This document shows positions 1 to 5,032 of a DNA stretch of 5,032 nt, one piece after another; positions within the stretch are counted from its first letter, which is position 1, and the number at the start of each line of letters is the position of its first letter. This DNA is from an uncultured Paracoccaceae bacterium (lineage in GTDB: Bacteria > Pseudomonadota > Alphaproteobacteria > Rhodobacterales > Rhodobacteraceae): NCBI GenBank assembly GCA_937900975.1, contig CALCPC010000179.1, positions 1 through 5,032 of the forward strand. Reading direction: 5' to 3'. The translations under genes and the position numbers were made by a program. Below the pieces are notes generated by a model, which made no database searches, was not told the origin of the DNA, and saw nothing but the letters and a program-made list of their open reading frames with translations.

Positions 1-331
1 CGTTGAAATCGACGACATCTCGCTGCGGTTTCGCGCGTCGCATTTCCCGTTCACCGAACCGGCGGCGGAGGGTGATATCCGATGCTCTTGGGCCGATGGG
101 CAGCTTAAGATCGGCGAGGGCGACGATTGGTTGGAGATCTTGGGGTCGGGCATGGTCCACCCCAAGGTTCTTTCCGCCGCTGGGGTGGATCCAGAGGTCT
201 GGCAAGGCTTTGCATTCGGGATTGGGATCGACCGGCTGGCGATGTTGAAATACGGCATGCCGGATCTGCGTGCGTTCTTCGATGGCGATCTAAGATGGTT
301 GCGCCACTACGGTTTTGACCCGCTGGTTTGA
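1..331 (+). CDS. pheS: Phenylalanyl-tRNA synthetase alpha subunit, C-terminal part (partial at left edge)
   Basis: PheS carries the catalytic core of phenylalanyl-tRNA synthetase, which activates phenylalanine with ATP and charges tRNA-Phe in the cytoplasm as an (alpha-beta)2 tetramer with PheT. The reading frame is open from base 2 to a TGA at 329-331, giving the last 109 residues; the N-terminal coiled coil and motif 1 lie outside the window. Visible landmarks are the motif 2 region [18 protein letters not shown], then [10 protein letters not shown], then the class II motif 3 region [17 protein letters not shown], and the typical tail [18 protein letters not shown]. These match PheS in order and spacing. 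The C-terminus is of normal extent. Unlike in many bacteria, pheT does not follow directly: the next plus-strand gene starts about 500 bases later, and a small minus-strand gene converges on this stop. Identification is very secure. Confidence 0.97.
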   Translation, partial: VEIDDISLRFRASHFPFTEPAAEGDIRCSWADGQLKIGEGDDWLEILGSGMVHPKVLSAAGVDPEVWQGFAFGIGIDRLAMLKYGMPDLRAFFDGDLRWLRHYGFDPLV

Positions 332-340
332 CCCACGCGG
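320..340 (+). terminator. Weak stem-loop overlapping the pheS stop codon
   Basis: CCGCTGG (320-326) can pair with CCA-GCGG (333-340, one bulged C at 336) around a six-base loop that contains the stop codon. No T-run follows, so this is at best a weak or Rho-assisted 3' end. A smaller possible stem, ACGCA (353-357) with TGCGT (365-369), lies just downstream, between the pheS stop and the stop of the convergent small gene. Neither is a textbook terminator. Confidence 0.25.
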
Positions 341-377
341 ACCGGCCTGTGCACGCAACGGGAGTGCGTTCCGACCT

Positions 378-557
378 TTATGGCGTCACAGAGGTGATCG
401 TCTCGAAAATGTCGGACGCGGCGGTGTTGATCCCGTTCTCAAGCAAACCGACGATCAAACCGATATTGATCGCAAGAATTAGGCTGGTCAGATCTACCCA
501 ATCAACGGTGACGGCACCGTCTTCCTCACAACCACAACGCTTGATCTGATCGAGCAT
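378..557 (-). CDS. Small Flp-pilin-like single-pass membrane protein (59 aa)
   Basis: This 59-residue frame reads on the minus strand from ATG (557-555) to TAA (380-378). An in-frame TAA lies six codons upstream of the ATG, so this is the only ATG start. A modest purine-rich CGGAAG sits about five bases before it. The protein begins with a short basic/acidic leader (MLDQIKRCGCEEDG) and continues GAVTVDWVDL. A hydrophobic stretch follows at roughly residues 20-40 (W20 to E40), then a short polar tail. GAVTVDW resembles the Flp/type IVb prepilin cleavage site G|ATAIEY, with the +5 Glu replaced by Asp and the +6 Tyr by Trp. That variant is familiar to me from short roseobacter proteins carrying a GAVTVDWV signature. 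If processed after G14, the mature peptide would be about 45 residues, which is Flp-sized. Oddities are two cysteines in the leader (C8, C10) and an Asp (D22) inside the hydrophobic stretch. The gene stands alone, antisense between pheS and pheT, with no tad/cpa genes in view. Function is inferred; the frame itself is fairly convincing. Confidence 0.72.
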   Translation of the reverse strand: MLDQIKRCGCEEDGAVTVDWVDLTSLILAINIGLIVGLLENGINTAASDIFETITSVTP

Positions 558-828
558 AGCTTCCGACCGCCCTTAAAACTAACTCCCGCCCGTAAACGTC
601 GCGTCAGAAAACGGCAAGAGTGTGGTCCAGCGCGGATGCAATACCTAAAATGCGCTTGGAAGCGCGTGAAAACGGAAGACCAAATACACGAATACGAATA
701 TCTCGCGTTGTTTTGTCGCGATCTTGTTGTGATTGTGGCAAATTTCGGCGCGGGCGCCGGTGGGCTTTCCTCCGTTATGGCAATCGATTATGGATCTCGG
801 GCCAACGCCCCGCTTTTGGATTTATCCG
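558..828. other. Divergent intergenic spacer between the small pilin-like gene and pheT
   Basis: These 271 bases hold no reading frame that I recognise. The plus-strand frames translate to low-complexity or unrelated peptides. The minus strand has no ATG here, and a minus-strand GTG frame near 686 stops after a few codons. The spacer is visibly richer in A and T than the genes, especially around 574-590 and 668-745, as expected for regulatory DNA. It must hold the promoter of the minus-strand small gene, and probably one for pheT, unless pheT is read through from pheS. I could not assign convincing -35/-10 boxes. A short tandem repeat, (ACGAAT)2, lies at 688-699. Confidence 0.6.
746..759. repeat. 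Short GC-rich inverted repeat in the pheT leader region
   Basis: CGGCGC (746-751) and GCGCCG (754-759) form a perfect inverted repeat separated by two bases. As RNA it would fold with a shortened stem of four pairs. It lies about 70 bases upstream of the pheT ATG, in an otherwise more AT-rich stretch. It could be a protein-binding dyad, a leader hairpin, or chance in GC-rich DNA. No phenylalanine-rich leader peptide was found nearby, so there is no direct case for pheM-style attenuation. Confidence 0.3.
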
Positions 829-3237
829 ATGATATTCACACTCTCCTGGCGTTTGGATCACCTTCATACCGATGCCACGCTCACAGACTTCACGGAGGCC
901 CTGATCGATCTTGGGCTTGAGGTTGAGTGCGTCGGCGACCCGGCAGAGCGTTTGGCCGCCTTCACGGTGGGGGAGGTTTTGGCCTCAGACAAACGCCCCG
1001 ATGCCGATAAGCTGAAGGTCTGCCGCGTGGCCACCGGCGCAGGGGAAAAGCAGATTATCTGCGGGGCGCCCAATGCCCGGGCTGGGATCAAGGTCGTCGT
1101 GGCCCATCCCGGCGACTACATCCCCGGGATCGACACCACCATCAAGGTCGGCAAAATCCGGGGCATCGAAAGCTTCGGCATGAAGCTGTCTGAGAGTGAG
1201 ATGGAGCATTCTGAAGCGCATGACGGGAATGTGGAGTTGGGTGCCGATGCCACGGTGGGCCAGCGTTATACCGCGTATCGGGGCGGCTTCGATCCGGTGA
1301 TCGAGATCGCGATCACGCCAAACCGCCCCGACGCCTTGGGTGTGCGCGGCATTGCGCGCGATCTTGCAGCGCGGGGGCTTGGCGTGTTGAAACCGGCGGC
1401 GGAGGCGTCGCTTTCGCCCAGTTTCGCGGCGCCGATCCAGGTCAGCATCGCGCCGGACGTTCTTGAAAAAGGCTGCCCCCATTTCGCGGGCCGCGTGATC
1501 CGGGGTGTGAAAAATGGGCCAAGCCCGGATTGGCTGCAGGCGCGGCTGCGGGCGATCGGCCTTCGCCCGATTTCCGCGCTTGTCGATGTGACCAACTTTT
1601 TCACCTTCGACCAGAACCGGCCGCTGCACGTCTTCGACGCCGACAAGGTTTCGGGCGATTTGCTTGTCCATAAGGTGGAGGCGCCGACAACGCTCCGCGC
1701 GCTGGATGAGAAAGACTATGTGTTGGAGCCTGGGATGATGGCCATCTCGGACGCCAACGGACCGGAATCGATTGCGGGCGTGATGGGCGGCGCTGCGACG
1801 GGCTGTACCGATGCGACAGAGACCGTGTTTGTCGAAGCGGCCTATTGGGACCCGGTGACAATCGCGATGACCGGGCGGCGGCTGCGCAGCACCTCGGACG
1901 CGCGCTACCGGTTTGAGCGGGGGGTGGATCCTGAGTTCACGTCCACCGGGCTCGACCTCGCCTGCGCGATGATCCTGGAGCTTTGCGGCGGCACGGTGTC
2001 TGAGCTTGTCACCGCCGGCGCGCCTTTGGACACGGCGCGGTTTTATCCGCTGAACCCGGAGCGGCTGAAAAGCCTTGTCGGTCTAGACATCGAGGAGGCC
2101 GAGCAGATCCGCATCCTGACCACGCTCGGCTTTGGCGTCGCGCGGGAGCATGGCGGGCTGGAGGTCTGGGTGCCAAGCTGGCGTCCGGACGTGCGCGGAG
2201 AGGCCGATTTGGTCGAAGAGGTGGCGCGCGTCGCCTCTCTCAGCCGGCTGGAGGGGCGCCCGCTGGCGCCGCCCTCCGGTGTTCAGCGCCCGACCCTCAG
2301 CCTACAGCAGGGGCGAGAGCGTCGTTTGCGGCTGGCGCTGGCGGGGCGCGGGCTGAACGAATGCGTCACCTATTCCTTCACCGACGGCGCCAGCGCCGCG
2401 CTTTTCGGCGGCGGCGGCACGGAGGTCGCGCTGGCCAATCCGATCAGCGTCGATCTCAGCCATATGCGCCCGTCTGCGCTGCCCGGGCTTTTGAAGGCGG
2501 CGGAGCGTAACCAGGCGCGGGGCATGATGGATCTTGCGCTTTTTGAAGTGGGTCCCGCCTTCGGTGGCGGGGAGCCCGAGGACCAGTCGCGCCAGGGTGC
2601 GGGGATCCGCACGGGCTTTGACGGGCCGCGGATGCCGCATGGCCCGCGGCGCCCGGTCGATCTTTTCGACGCGAAGGCGGATGCAGAGGCCGCGCTGGCC
2701 GCGCTTGACGCGCCGGCAAAGCTGATGGTGATGCGCACAGCGCCCGACTGGTTCCATCCCGGGCGGTCCGGCGTGCTGTCCTTGGGGCCAAAAACTCCGC
2801 TGGCCGTGTTCGGGGAGCTGCATCCGAAGGTTTTGACCGCGATGGACATCAAAGGCCCGGCCGTCGCCTTCCAGATTTTTCCCGAAGCGATCCCGGCGCC
2901 GCGCAAGTCGGCGACCACCCGCGCGCGCCTCAACGCATCGGACCTGCAGCCGGTCGAGCGGGATTTCGCCTTTGTGGTCGACCAGGAAACGGAGGCTGAC
3001 AAGATCGTGCGGGCCGCCGCCGGCGCCGACAAAGCGCTGATCGCCCGGGTCGATGTCTTCGATGTTTTCGAGGGCGCAGAGGCAGAGCGGCAGATGGGCG
3101 CCGGCAAAAAATCGGTCGCCATCGCCGTCCGGCTGCAGCCGCGCCAGGCGACGCTGACCGATGCCGAGATCGAGGCCTTGTCGGACAAGCTGGTTGCGAC
3201 AGTTTCTAAAGCGACGGGTGCGCGGTTGCGCGGATAG
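829..3237 (+). CDS. pheT: Phenylalanyl-tRNA synthetase beta subunit
   Basis: PheT is the large beta subunit of phenylalanyl-tRNA synthetase; it binds tRNA-Phe, edits mis-charged Tyr-tRNA and completes the tetramer with PheS. The frame gives 802 residues, normal for the family. I start at the ATG at 829 because MIFTLSW is the conserved PheT N-terminus; a weak GGAT (818-821) precedes it, and the earlier in-frame starts (733, 790) add unrelated sequence. Domains in order: tRNA-binding OB fold, about 39-150 (RPDADKLKVCRV, IICGAPNARAG, KIRGIESFGM); B3/B4 editing domain, about 217-385 (LVDVTNFFTFDQNRPLHVFD, IAGVMGG, RFERGVDPE); B5 domain, about 400-470 (VPSWRPDVRGEADLVEEVAR); catalytic-like core, about 490-680 (VTYSFTD, NPIS, MRPSALPGLL); ferredoxin-fold anticodon-binding domain, about 697-802 (PVERDFAFVVD, end GARLRG). 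Small departures from the forms I remember are SWRLDHL for SWLKDHL and GMKLSESE where GMxCSE is usual. The gene ends in TAG, showing that amber is a normal stop here. ytoQ begins eight bases later. Confidence 0.97.
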   Translation: MIFTLSWRLDHLHTDATLTDFTEALIDLGLEVECVGDPAERLAAFTVGEVLASDKRPDADKLKVCRVATGAGEKQIICGAPNARAGIKVVVAHPGDYIPGIDTTIKVGKIRGIESFGMKLSESEMEHSEAHDGNVELGADATVGQRYTAYRGGFDPVIEIAITPNRPDALGVRGIARDLAARGLGVLKPAAEASLSPSFAAPIQVSIAPDVLEKGCPHFAGRVIRGVKNGPSPDWLQARLRAIGLRPISALVDVTNFFTFDQNRPLHVFDADKVSGDLLVHKVEAPTTLRALDEKDYVLEPGMMAISDANGPESIAGVMGGAATGCTDATETVFVEAAYWDPVTIAMTGRRLRSTSDARYRFERGVDPEFTSTGLDLACAMILELCGGTVSELVTAGAPLDTARFYPLNPERLKSLVGLDIEEAEQIRILTTLGFGVAREHGGLEVWVPSWRPDVRGEADLVEEVARVASLSRLEGRPLAPPSGVQRPTLSLQQGRERRLRLALAGRGLNECVTYSFTDGASAALFGGGGTEVALANPISVDLSHMRPSALPGLLKAAERNQARGMMDLALFEVGPAFGGGEPEDQSRQGAGIRTGFDGPRMPHGPRRPVDLFDAKADAEAALAALDAPAKLMVMRTAPDWFHPGRSGVLSLGPKTPLAVFGELHPKVLTAMDIKGPAVAFQIFPEAIPAPRKSATTRARLNASDLQPVERDFAFVVDQETEADKIVRAAAGADKALIARVDVFDVFEGAEAERQMGAGKKSVAIAVRLQPRQATLTDAEIEALSDKLVATVSKATGARLRG

Positions 3238-3245
3238 GGGGCGGG

Positions 3246-3698
3246 ATGCTGAACGTGTATCTAAGCGGTGAGATCCACACCGACTGGCGGGATGAGATTA
3301 TGGCCGGGGTGCGGGAACAGGGGCTGAACGTCGCCTTTTCGGCCCCGGTCACGGATCACGCAGCCTCAGACGATTGCGGCGTTGCGATCCTGGGGGCAGA
3401 GCAGTCGAAGTTTTGGCATGACCACTAGGGCGCGAAGCTGAACGCGATCCGCACGCGGAAGGGGAGCGAAGAGGCCGACATTGTGGTGGTGCGGTTCGGC
3501 GAGAAATACAAGCAATGGAACGCGGCTTTCGACGCTGGCATGGCCGCCGCGTTGGGCAAATCGCTGATCGTTCTGCACGGCCCCGACCACCAACATGCGC
3601 TCAAGGAGGTCGACGCCGCCGCCTTGGCCGTGGCCGAGACGCCGGCGCAGGTGGTCGATATGCTCGCTTATGTCGAGCGGGGCGTTCTGCCGGGCTAA
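3246..3698 (+). pseudogene. ytoQ: YtoQ-family protein gene interrupted by an in-frame amber codon
   Basis: YtoQ proteins form a conserved family of about 150 residues, classed with the nucleoside 2-deoxyribosyltransferase-like fold; their cellular role is not settled. The frame runs from ATG 3246 to TAA 3696-3698 but has a TAG at 3426-3428 as codon 61. Before it are 60 residues (VYLSGEIHTDWRDEI, APVTDHAASDDCGVAILG, KFWHDH). After it the same frame continues for 89 residues with full family similarity (GAKLNAIRTRK, VVRFGEKYKQWNAAFDAG, AAALGKSLIVLH, KEVDAAALAVAETPAQVVDM). There is no frameshift or gap. Family members, as I recall them, have Lys where the TAG is, so a single A-to-T change (AAG to TAG) explains it. 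The half containing the substrate-fold motif WNAAFDAGMAAALGK is lost unless the stop is read through or translation restarts (GTG 3483, ATG 3540). A G-rich ribosome site (3237-3241) overlaps the pheT stop, suggesting translational coupling. A sequencing error is an equally simple explanation. Confidence 0.88.
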
Positions 3699-3791
3699 AG
3701 CGAACCCCGCCGACCGTATTCCTGGGCGATTGACCTTGGACCGGTTCCAATCGCGGTGCCGGCATCTTAACAAGCGATGGCACCCGATCTG

Positions 3792-3818
3792 GCAGCGCTC
3801 CCCTAGCGTGAGTGCTAA
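3792..3818. promoter_or_regulatory. CIRCE-like inverted repeat (possible HrcA operator) upstream of usg
   Basis: The CIRCE operator bound by the heat-shock repressor HrcA has two nine-base arms, TTAGCACTC and GAGTGCTAA, nine bases apart. Here GAGTGCTAA is perfect at 3810-3818. Exactly nine bases to its left is GCAGCGCTC (3792-3800), matching six of nine positions of the other arm. As RNA, AGCGCTC and GAGTGCT would pair over seven positions, one of them G-U. The element sits 94 bases before the usg ATG and 93 bases after the ytoQ stop. CIRCE normally controls groESL or hrcA-grpE-dnaJ, and no chaperone gene is in this window. It may be a real operator for usg, a remnant, or chance. I could not place a convincing sigma-32 or housekeeping promoter beside it. 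Confidence 0.42.
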
Positions 3819-3912
3819 ACTGCTGATTTCGCTCGCATAAACACTTTTTTCACTTGCTTGGCTCAGGCTGCTTGCGCACCGTTGAACAACACTCGGTGGG
3901 AAAGGGGTTGTG

Positions 3913-4182
3913 ATGAGCCAAAAAGAAACGCGCGCGCTGTTGCAGGGCCATGGACTGACGACTGCAGAGATTACATACCGAATGCCCGATTTTCAATCGA
4001 TGCTTCAGATCTTTACTTGGCAAGACTACGATCTTGCGCCGAATTTTCCAAAACTCAAGAAATTCCTCGACTTTTGGCAGGAGGAATTGGAGGGCCCGCT
4101 CCACTCTGTCCGTTATACGCATCAAAGGCTTATCAAGCCGGGGGAGTGGCGGAAGGTCGATGGGGAGTTTCTGGTGAACTGA
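3913..4182 (+). CDS. usg: Usg family protein
   Basis: This complete gene encodes 89 residues of the Usg family, small soluble proteins of unknown biochemical function. The family takes its name from a Caulobacter gene lying upstream of tryptophan biosynthesis genes. Family landmarks are GLTTAEITYRMPD (about 15-27), LQIFTWQDYDLAPNFPKLKKFLDFW (about 31-55), EGPLHSVRYTHQRLIKPGEWRKVDGEF (about 60-86) and a normal C-terminus at TGA 4180-4182. It is rich in aromatic and charged residues, with no signal peptide or membrane segment. I chose ATG 3913 rather than the adjoining GTG 3910, because a GGGG ribosome site at 3904-3907 is well spaced for it and MSQKE is a plausible start. It is separated from ytoQ by 214 bases, so it probably has its own promoter, possibly under the CIRCE-like site. 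No trp genes are adjacent. Strong stem-loops follow the stop at once. Confidence 0.93.
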   Translation: MSQKETRALLQGHGLTTAEITYRMPDFQSMLQIFTWQDYDLAPNFPKLKKFLDFWQEELEGPLHSVRYTHQRLIKPGEWRKVDGEFLVN

Positions 4183-4184
4183 GC

Positions 4185-4215
4185 GGGTGCGCCCACGCGG
4201 ACCGCGGGCGCACCC
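4185..4215. terminator. Strong stem-loop directly after usg (hairpin A)
   Basis: GGGTGCGCCC (4185-4194) and GGGCGCACCC (4206-4215) are exact ten-base inverted repeats around an eleven-base loop that can pair further internally. The stem starts two bases after the usg stop codon, the classic place for a transcript end. No T-run follows, so it may stabilise the 3' end or pause polymerase rather than act as a standard intrinsic terminator. Confidence 0.65.
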
Positions 4216-4225
4216 AAAGGCGGAC

Positions 4226-4257
4226 AAGGCTGGCCCGCAAAGGCCCGGGCCAGCTTT
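4226..4257. terminator. Strong stem-loop between convergent genes (hairpin B)
   Basis: AAGGCTGGCCCG (4226-4237) pairs with CGGGCCAGCTTT (4246-4257) over twelve positions, one of them G-U, around an eight-base loop. The A-rich and T-rich ends give a short AA/TTT flank on either strand, as in a bidirectional terminator serving usg and the convergent glutathione S-transferase gene. Its right arm (4248-4253) can instead pair with 4260-4265, so B and hairpin C partly exclude each other. Confidence 0.65.
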
Positions 4258-4258
4258 G

Positions 4259-4285
4259 ACTGGCCCCGCTTTACCTGGGGCCGGT
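4259..4285. terminator. Stem-loop between convergent genes (hairpin C)
   Basis: ACTGGCCCC (4259-4267) pairs with GGGGCCGGT (4277-4285), nine positions with one G-U, around a nine-base loop. It follows hairpin B with one base between, making three stems in tandem. There is no T-run. It probably belongs to the shared 3' region of the two convergent genes. Confidence 0.5.
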
Positions 4286-4312
4286 AAGTTGACGGCTTGG
4301 ACTGGTGCTATC

Positions 4313-4328
4313 GGGCCGTCGAAGGCCC
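4313..4328. repeat. Small inverted repeat (hairpin D)
   Basis: GGGCC (4313-4317) and GGCCC (4324-4328) pair around a six-base loop. CTGGT (4302-4306) and ACCAG (4337-4341) could close an outer stem around it. Alone it is weak, but it continues the run of stems between usg and the glutathione S-transferase gene. Confidence 0.35.
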
Positions 4329-4346
4329 ATCTCTGGACCAGCCGGA

Positions 4347-4363
4347 AAAGGGGCCCGAAGGGC
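4347..4363 (-). terminator. Possible minus-strand terminator after the glutathione S-transferase gene
   Basis: On the minus strand, just past the TGA, GCCC and GGGC (4360-4363 and 4353-4356) form a tight four-pair stem with a three-base TTC loop, followed by CCC and then TTTT (4346-4349). The stem is short, but it has the T-run the larger hairpins lack, and it lies five bases beyond the stop codon. Confidence 0.35.
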
Positions 4364-4367
4364 TATT

Positions 4368-5032
4368 TCAGCCGTTGCGGTCGGGAATGTTCAGGCCCTT
4401 CTGGCTGGCCGGCCGCGCAATGGCACGCTCCAACCAACCGGTGACGTTCGGCATTTTGTCCAGCCCGACGAGCGTTCCCGCCTCATAAAACACGTCGATG
4501 CCCCGCACCCAGGGAAAAATCGCGATATCGTCGATCGTGTAGGAGACGCCCATGATCCATGTCCGCCCCTCAAGCCGCGTTTCAAGAACGGTCAGAAGCC
4601 GGTGCGCCTCGTCCACATAGCGCTTCTTGGGGCGCGGGTCCTCAATGTCCTTGCCAGCGAAACGATGGAAAAAGCCAAGCTGGCCAAACATCGGCCCGAC
4701 GCCGCCCATCTGGAACATCAGCCATTGCAGCGTTTCGTAGCGCAACGCTGGGTCAGCGGGAACCAGCTTGCCGGTTTTGTCGGCCAGATAGATCAAGCTT
4801 GCCCCGGACTCCCACACCGCCAAAGGTTCGCCCCCGGGGCCATCGGGATCGATGATTGCCGGGATTTTGTTGTTGGGGTTCAGCGACAGAAACTCTGGCG
4901 TTGTCGTCTGGTTCAACGCCACCGTGTGCGCCTCGTAAGGCAAACCGATTTCTTCGAGCGCGATGGAGACTTTGACGCCGTTCGGCGTCGGGAAAGAGAA
5001 CAATTGCAGCCGCTCGGGGTGTTGAGCGGGCC
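4368..5032 (-). CDS. Nu-class glutathione S-transferase, YfcG/YghU-like (N-terminus beyond right edge)
   Basis: Nu-class glutathione transferases are cytosolic thioredoxin-fold proteins. The E. coli relatives YfcG and YghU bind two glutathiones or glutathione disulfide and act mainly as disulfide-bond reductases. The frame reads leftward and ends at TGA 4370-4368. It stays open to the right edge, so the start is outside. A TTG at 5003 is an unlikely start, because the residues before it (HPERLQLFSF) fit the first beta strand of longer YghU-like members. The thioredoxin-like domain shows TPNGVKVSIALEEIGLPYE, with the Thr-Pro-Asn-Gly active-site loop in place of a catalytic Tyr or Cys, then LNPNNKIPAI with the cis-proline and VWESGASLIYLADKTG with the glutathione-binding Glu-Ser. 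The helical domain has LQWLMFQMGGVGPMFGQLGF, YTIDDIAIFPWVRG and a short tail. About 220 residues are visible; probably only a short N-terminal segment is missing. It converges with usg and shares the hairpin-rich spacer. Class assignment is confident, substrate is not. Confidence 0.93.
   Translation of the reverse strand, partial: PAQHPERLQLFSFPTPNGVKVSIALEEIGLPYEAHTVALNQTTTPEFLSLNPNNKIPAIIDPDGPGGEPLAVWESGASLIYLADKTGKLVPADPALRYETLQWLMFQMGGVGPMFGQLGFFHRFAGKDIEDPRPKKRYVDEAHRLLTVLETRLEGRTWIMGVSYTIDDIAIFPWVRGIDVFYEAGTLVGLDKMPNVTGWLERAIARPASQKGLNIPDRNG

Noticed and set aside
733..828. An N-terminal extension of pheT of 32 residues from an upstream start
   Set aside because: The added residues do not resemble PheT, whereas the family N-terminus begins exactly at the ATG at 829.
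558..828. Phenylalanine leader peptide or T-box controlling pheT
   Set aside because: No short frame rich in Phe codons and no T-box consensus could be seen; only a small GC-rich inverted repeat is present.
636..920. Plus-strand frame of 94 codons spanning the pheT leader and start
   Set aside because: It overlaps the true pheT start in another frame, shows no recognisable motifs, and has no convincing ribosome site.
985..1671. Long minus-strand open frame of 228 codons inside pheT
   Set aside because: It is a shadow of the GC-rich pheT coding sequence; the translation is rich in Arg, His and Ala without family motifs, and pheT is certain here.
2370..3188. Long minus-strand open frame of 272 codons inside pheT
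   Set aside because: Low-complexity Ser/Ala/Arg translation typical of an antisense shadow in a high-GC gene.
3426..3428. Amber recoding as a genome-wide genetic code change
   Set aside because: pheT ends in TAG at the expected C-terminus, so TAG is used as a normal stop.
3730..3770. Possible housekeeping promoter starting with TTGACC at 3730-3735
   Set aside because: No acceptable -10 box at 16-18 bases; the nearest AT-rich hexamer is about 27 bases away.
3850..4227. Minus-strand frame of 125 codons opposite usg
   Set aside because: It lies antisense to a clear Usg coding sequence and runs into the downstream hairpins; no protein features.
4368..5003. Treating TTG 5003 as the true start of the glutathione S-transferase gene
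   Set aside because: The frame is open to the window edge, and the residues before 5003 fit longer nu-class members, so the start is outside the window.

Overview
The window looks like a piece of chromosome from a high-GC alphaproteobacterium, most likely of the Rhodobacteraceae/roseobacter group. The reasons are the GC-rich third codon positions, the wording of PheS and PheT, and a Usg protein, a family I know mainly from alphaproteobacteria. No RNA genes, insertion sequences, CRISPR arrays or phage genes were seen. No previously undescribed multi-gene system is evident.

Layout from left to right: (1) the 3' end of pheS (+); (2) a spacer of about 500 bases that splits pheS from pheT and holds a 59-residue gene on the minus strand. 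It encodes a small pilin-like membrane protein with a Flp-type processing motif, and is followed by about 270 bases without a recognisable gene; (3) complete pheT (+); (4) eight bases later, a ytoQ-family gene (+) whose full-length frame is broken by one in-frame amber codon at a conserved position; (5) a spacer of 214 bases carrying a CIRCE-like (HrcA operator-like) inverted repeat; (6) usg (+), complete; (7) a convergent spacer of 185 bases with at least three strong tandem stem-loops; (8) a nu-class (YfcG/YghU-like) glutathione S-transferase on the minus strand, whose N-terminus lies beyond the right edge.

Functionally, pheS and pheT encode the two subunits of phenylalanyl-tRNA synthetase, an (alpha-beta)2 enzyme, but here they are not an uninterrupted operon. 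ytoQ appears translationally coupled to pheT. The other genes are ordinary neighbours with no obvious shared pathway.

The points most worth a second look are the small antisense pilin-like gene, the amber codon in ytoQ, the CIRCE-like site in front of usg, and the dense hairpin cluster between usg and the transferase gene.
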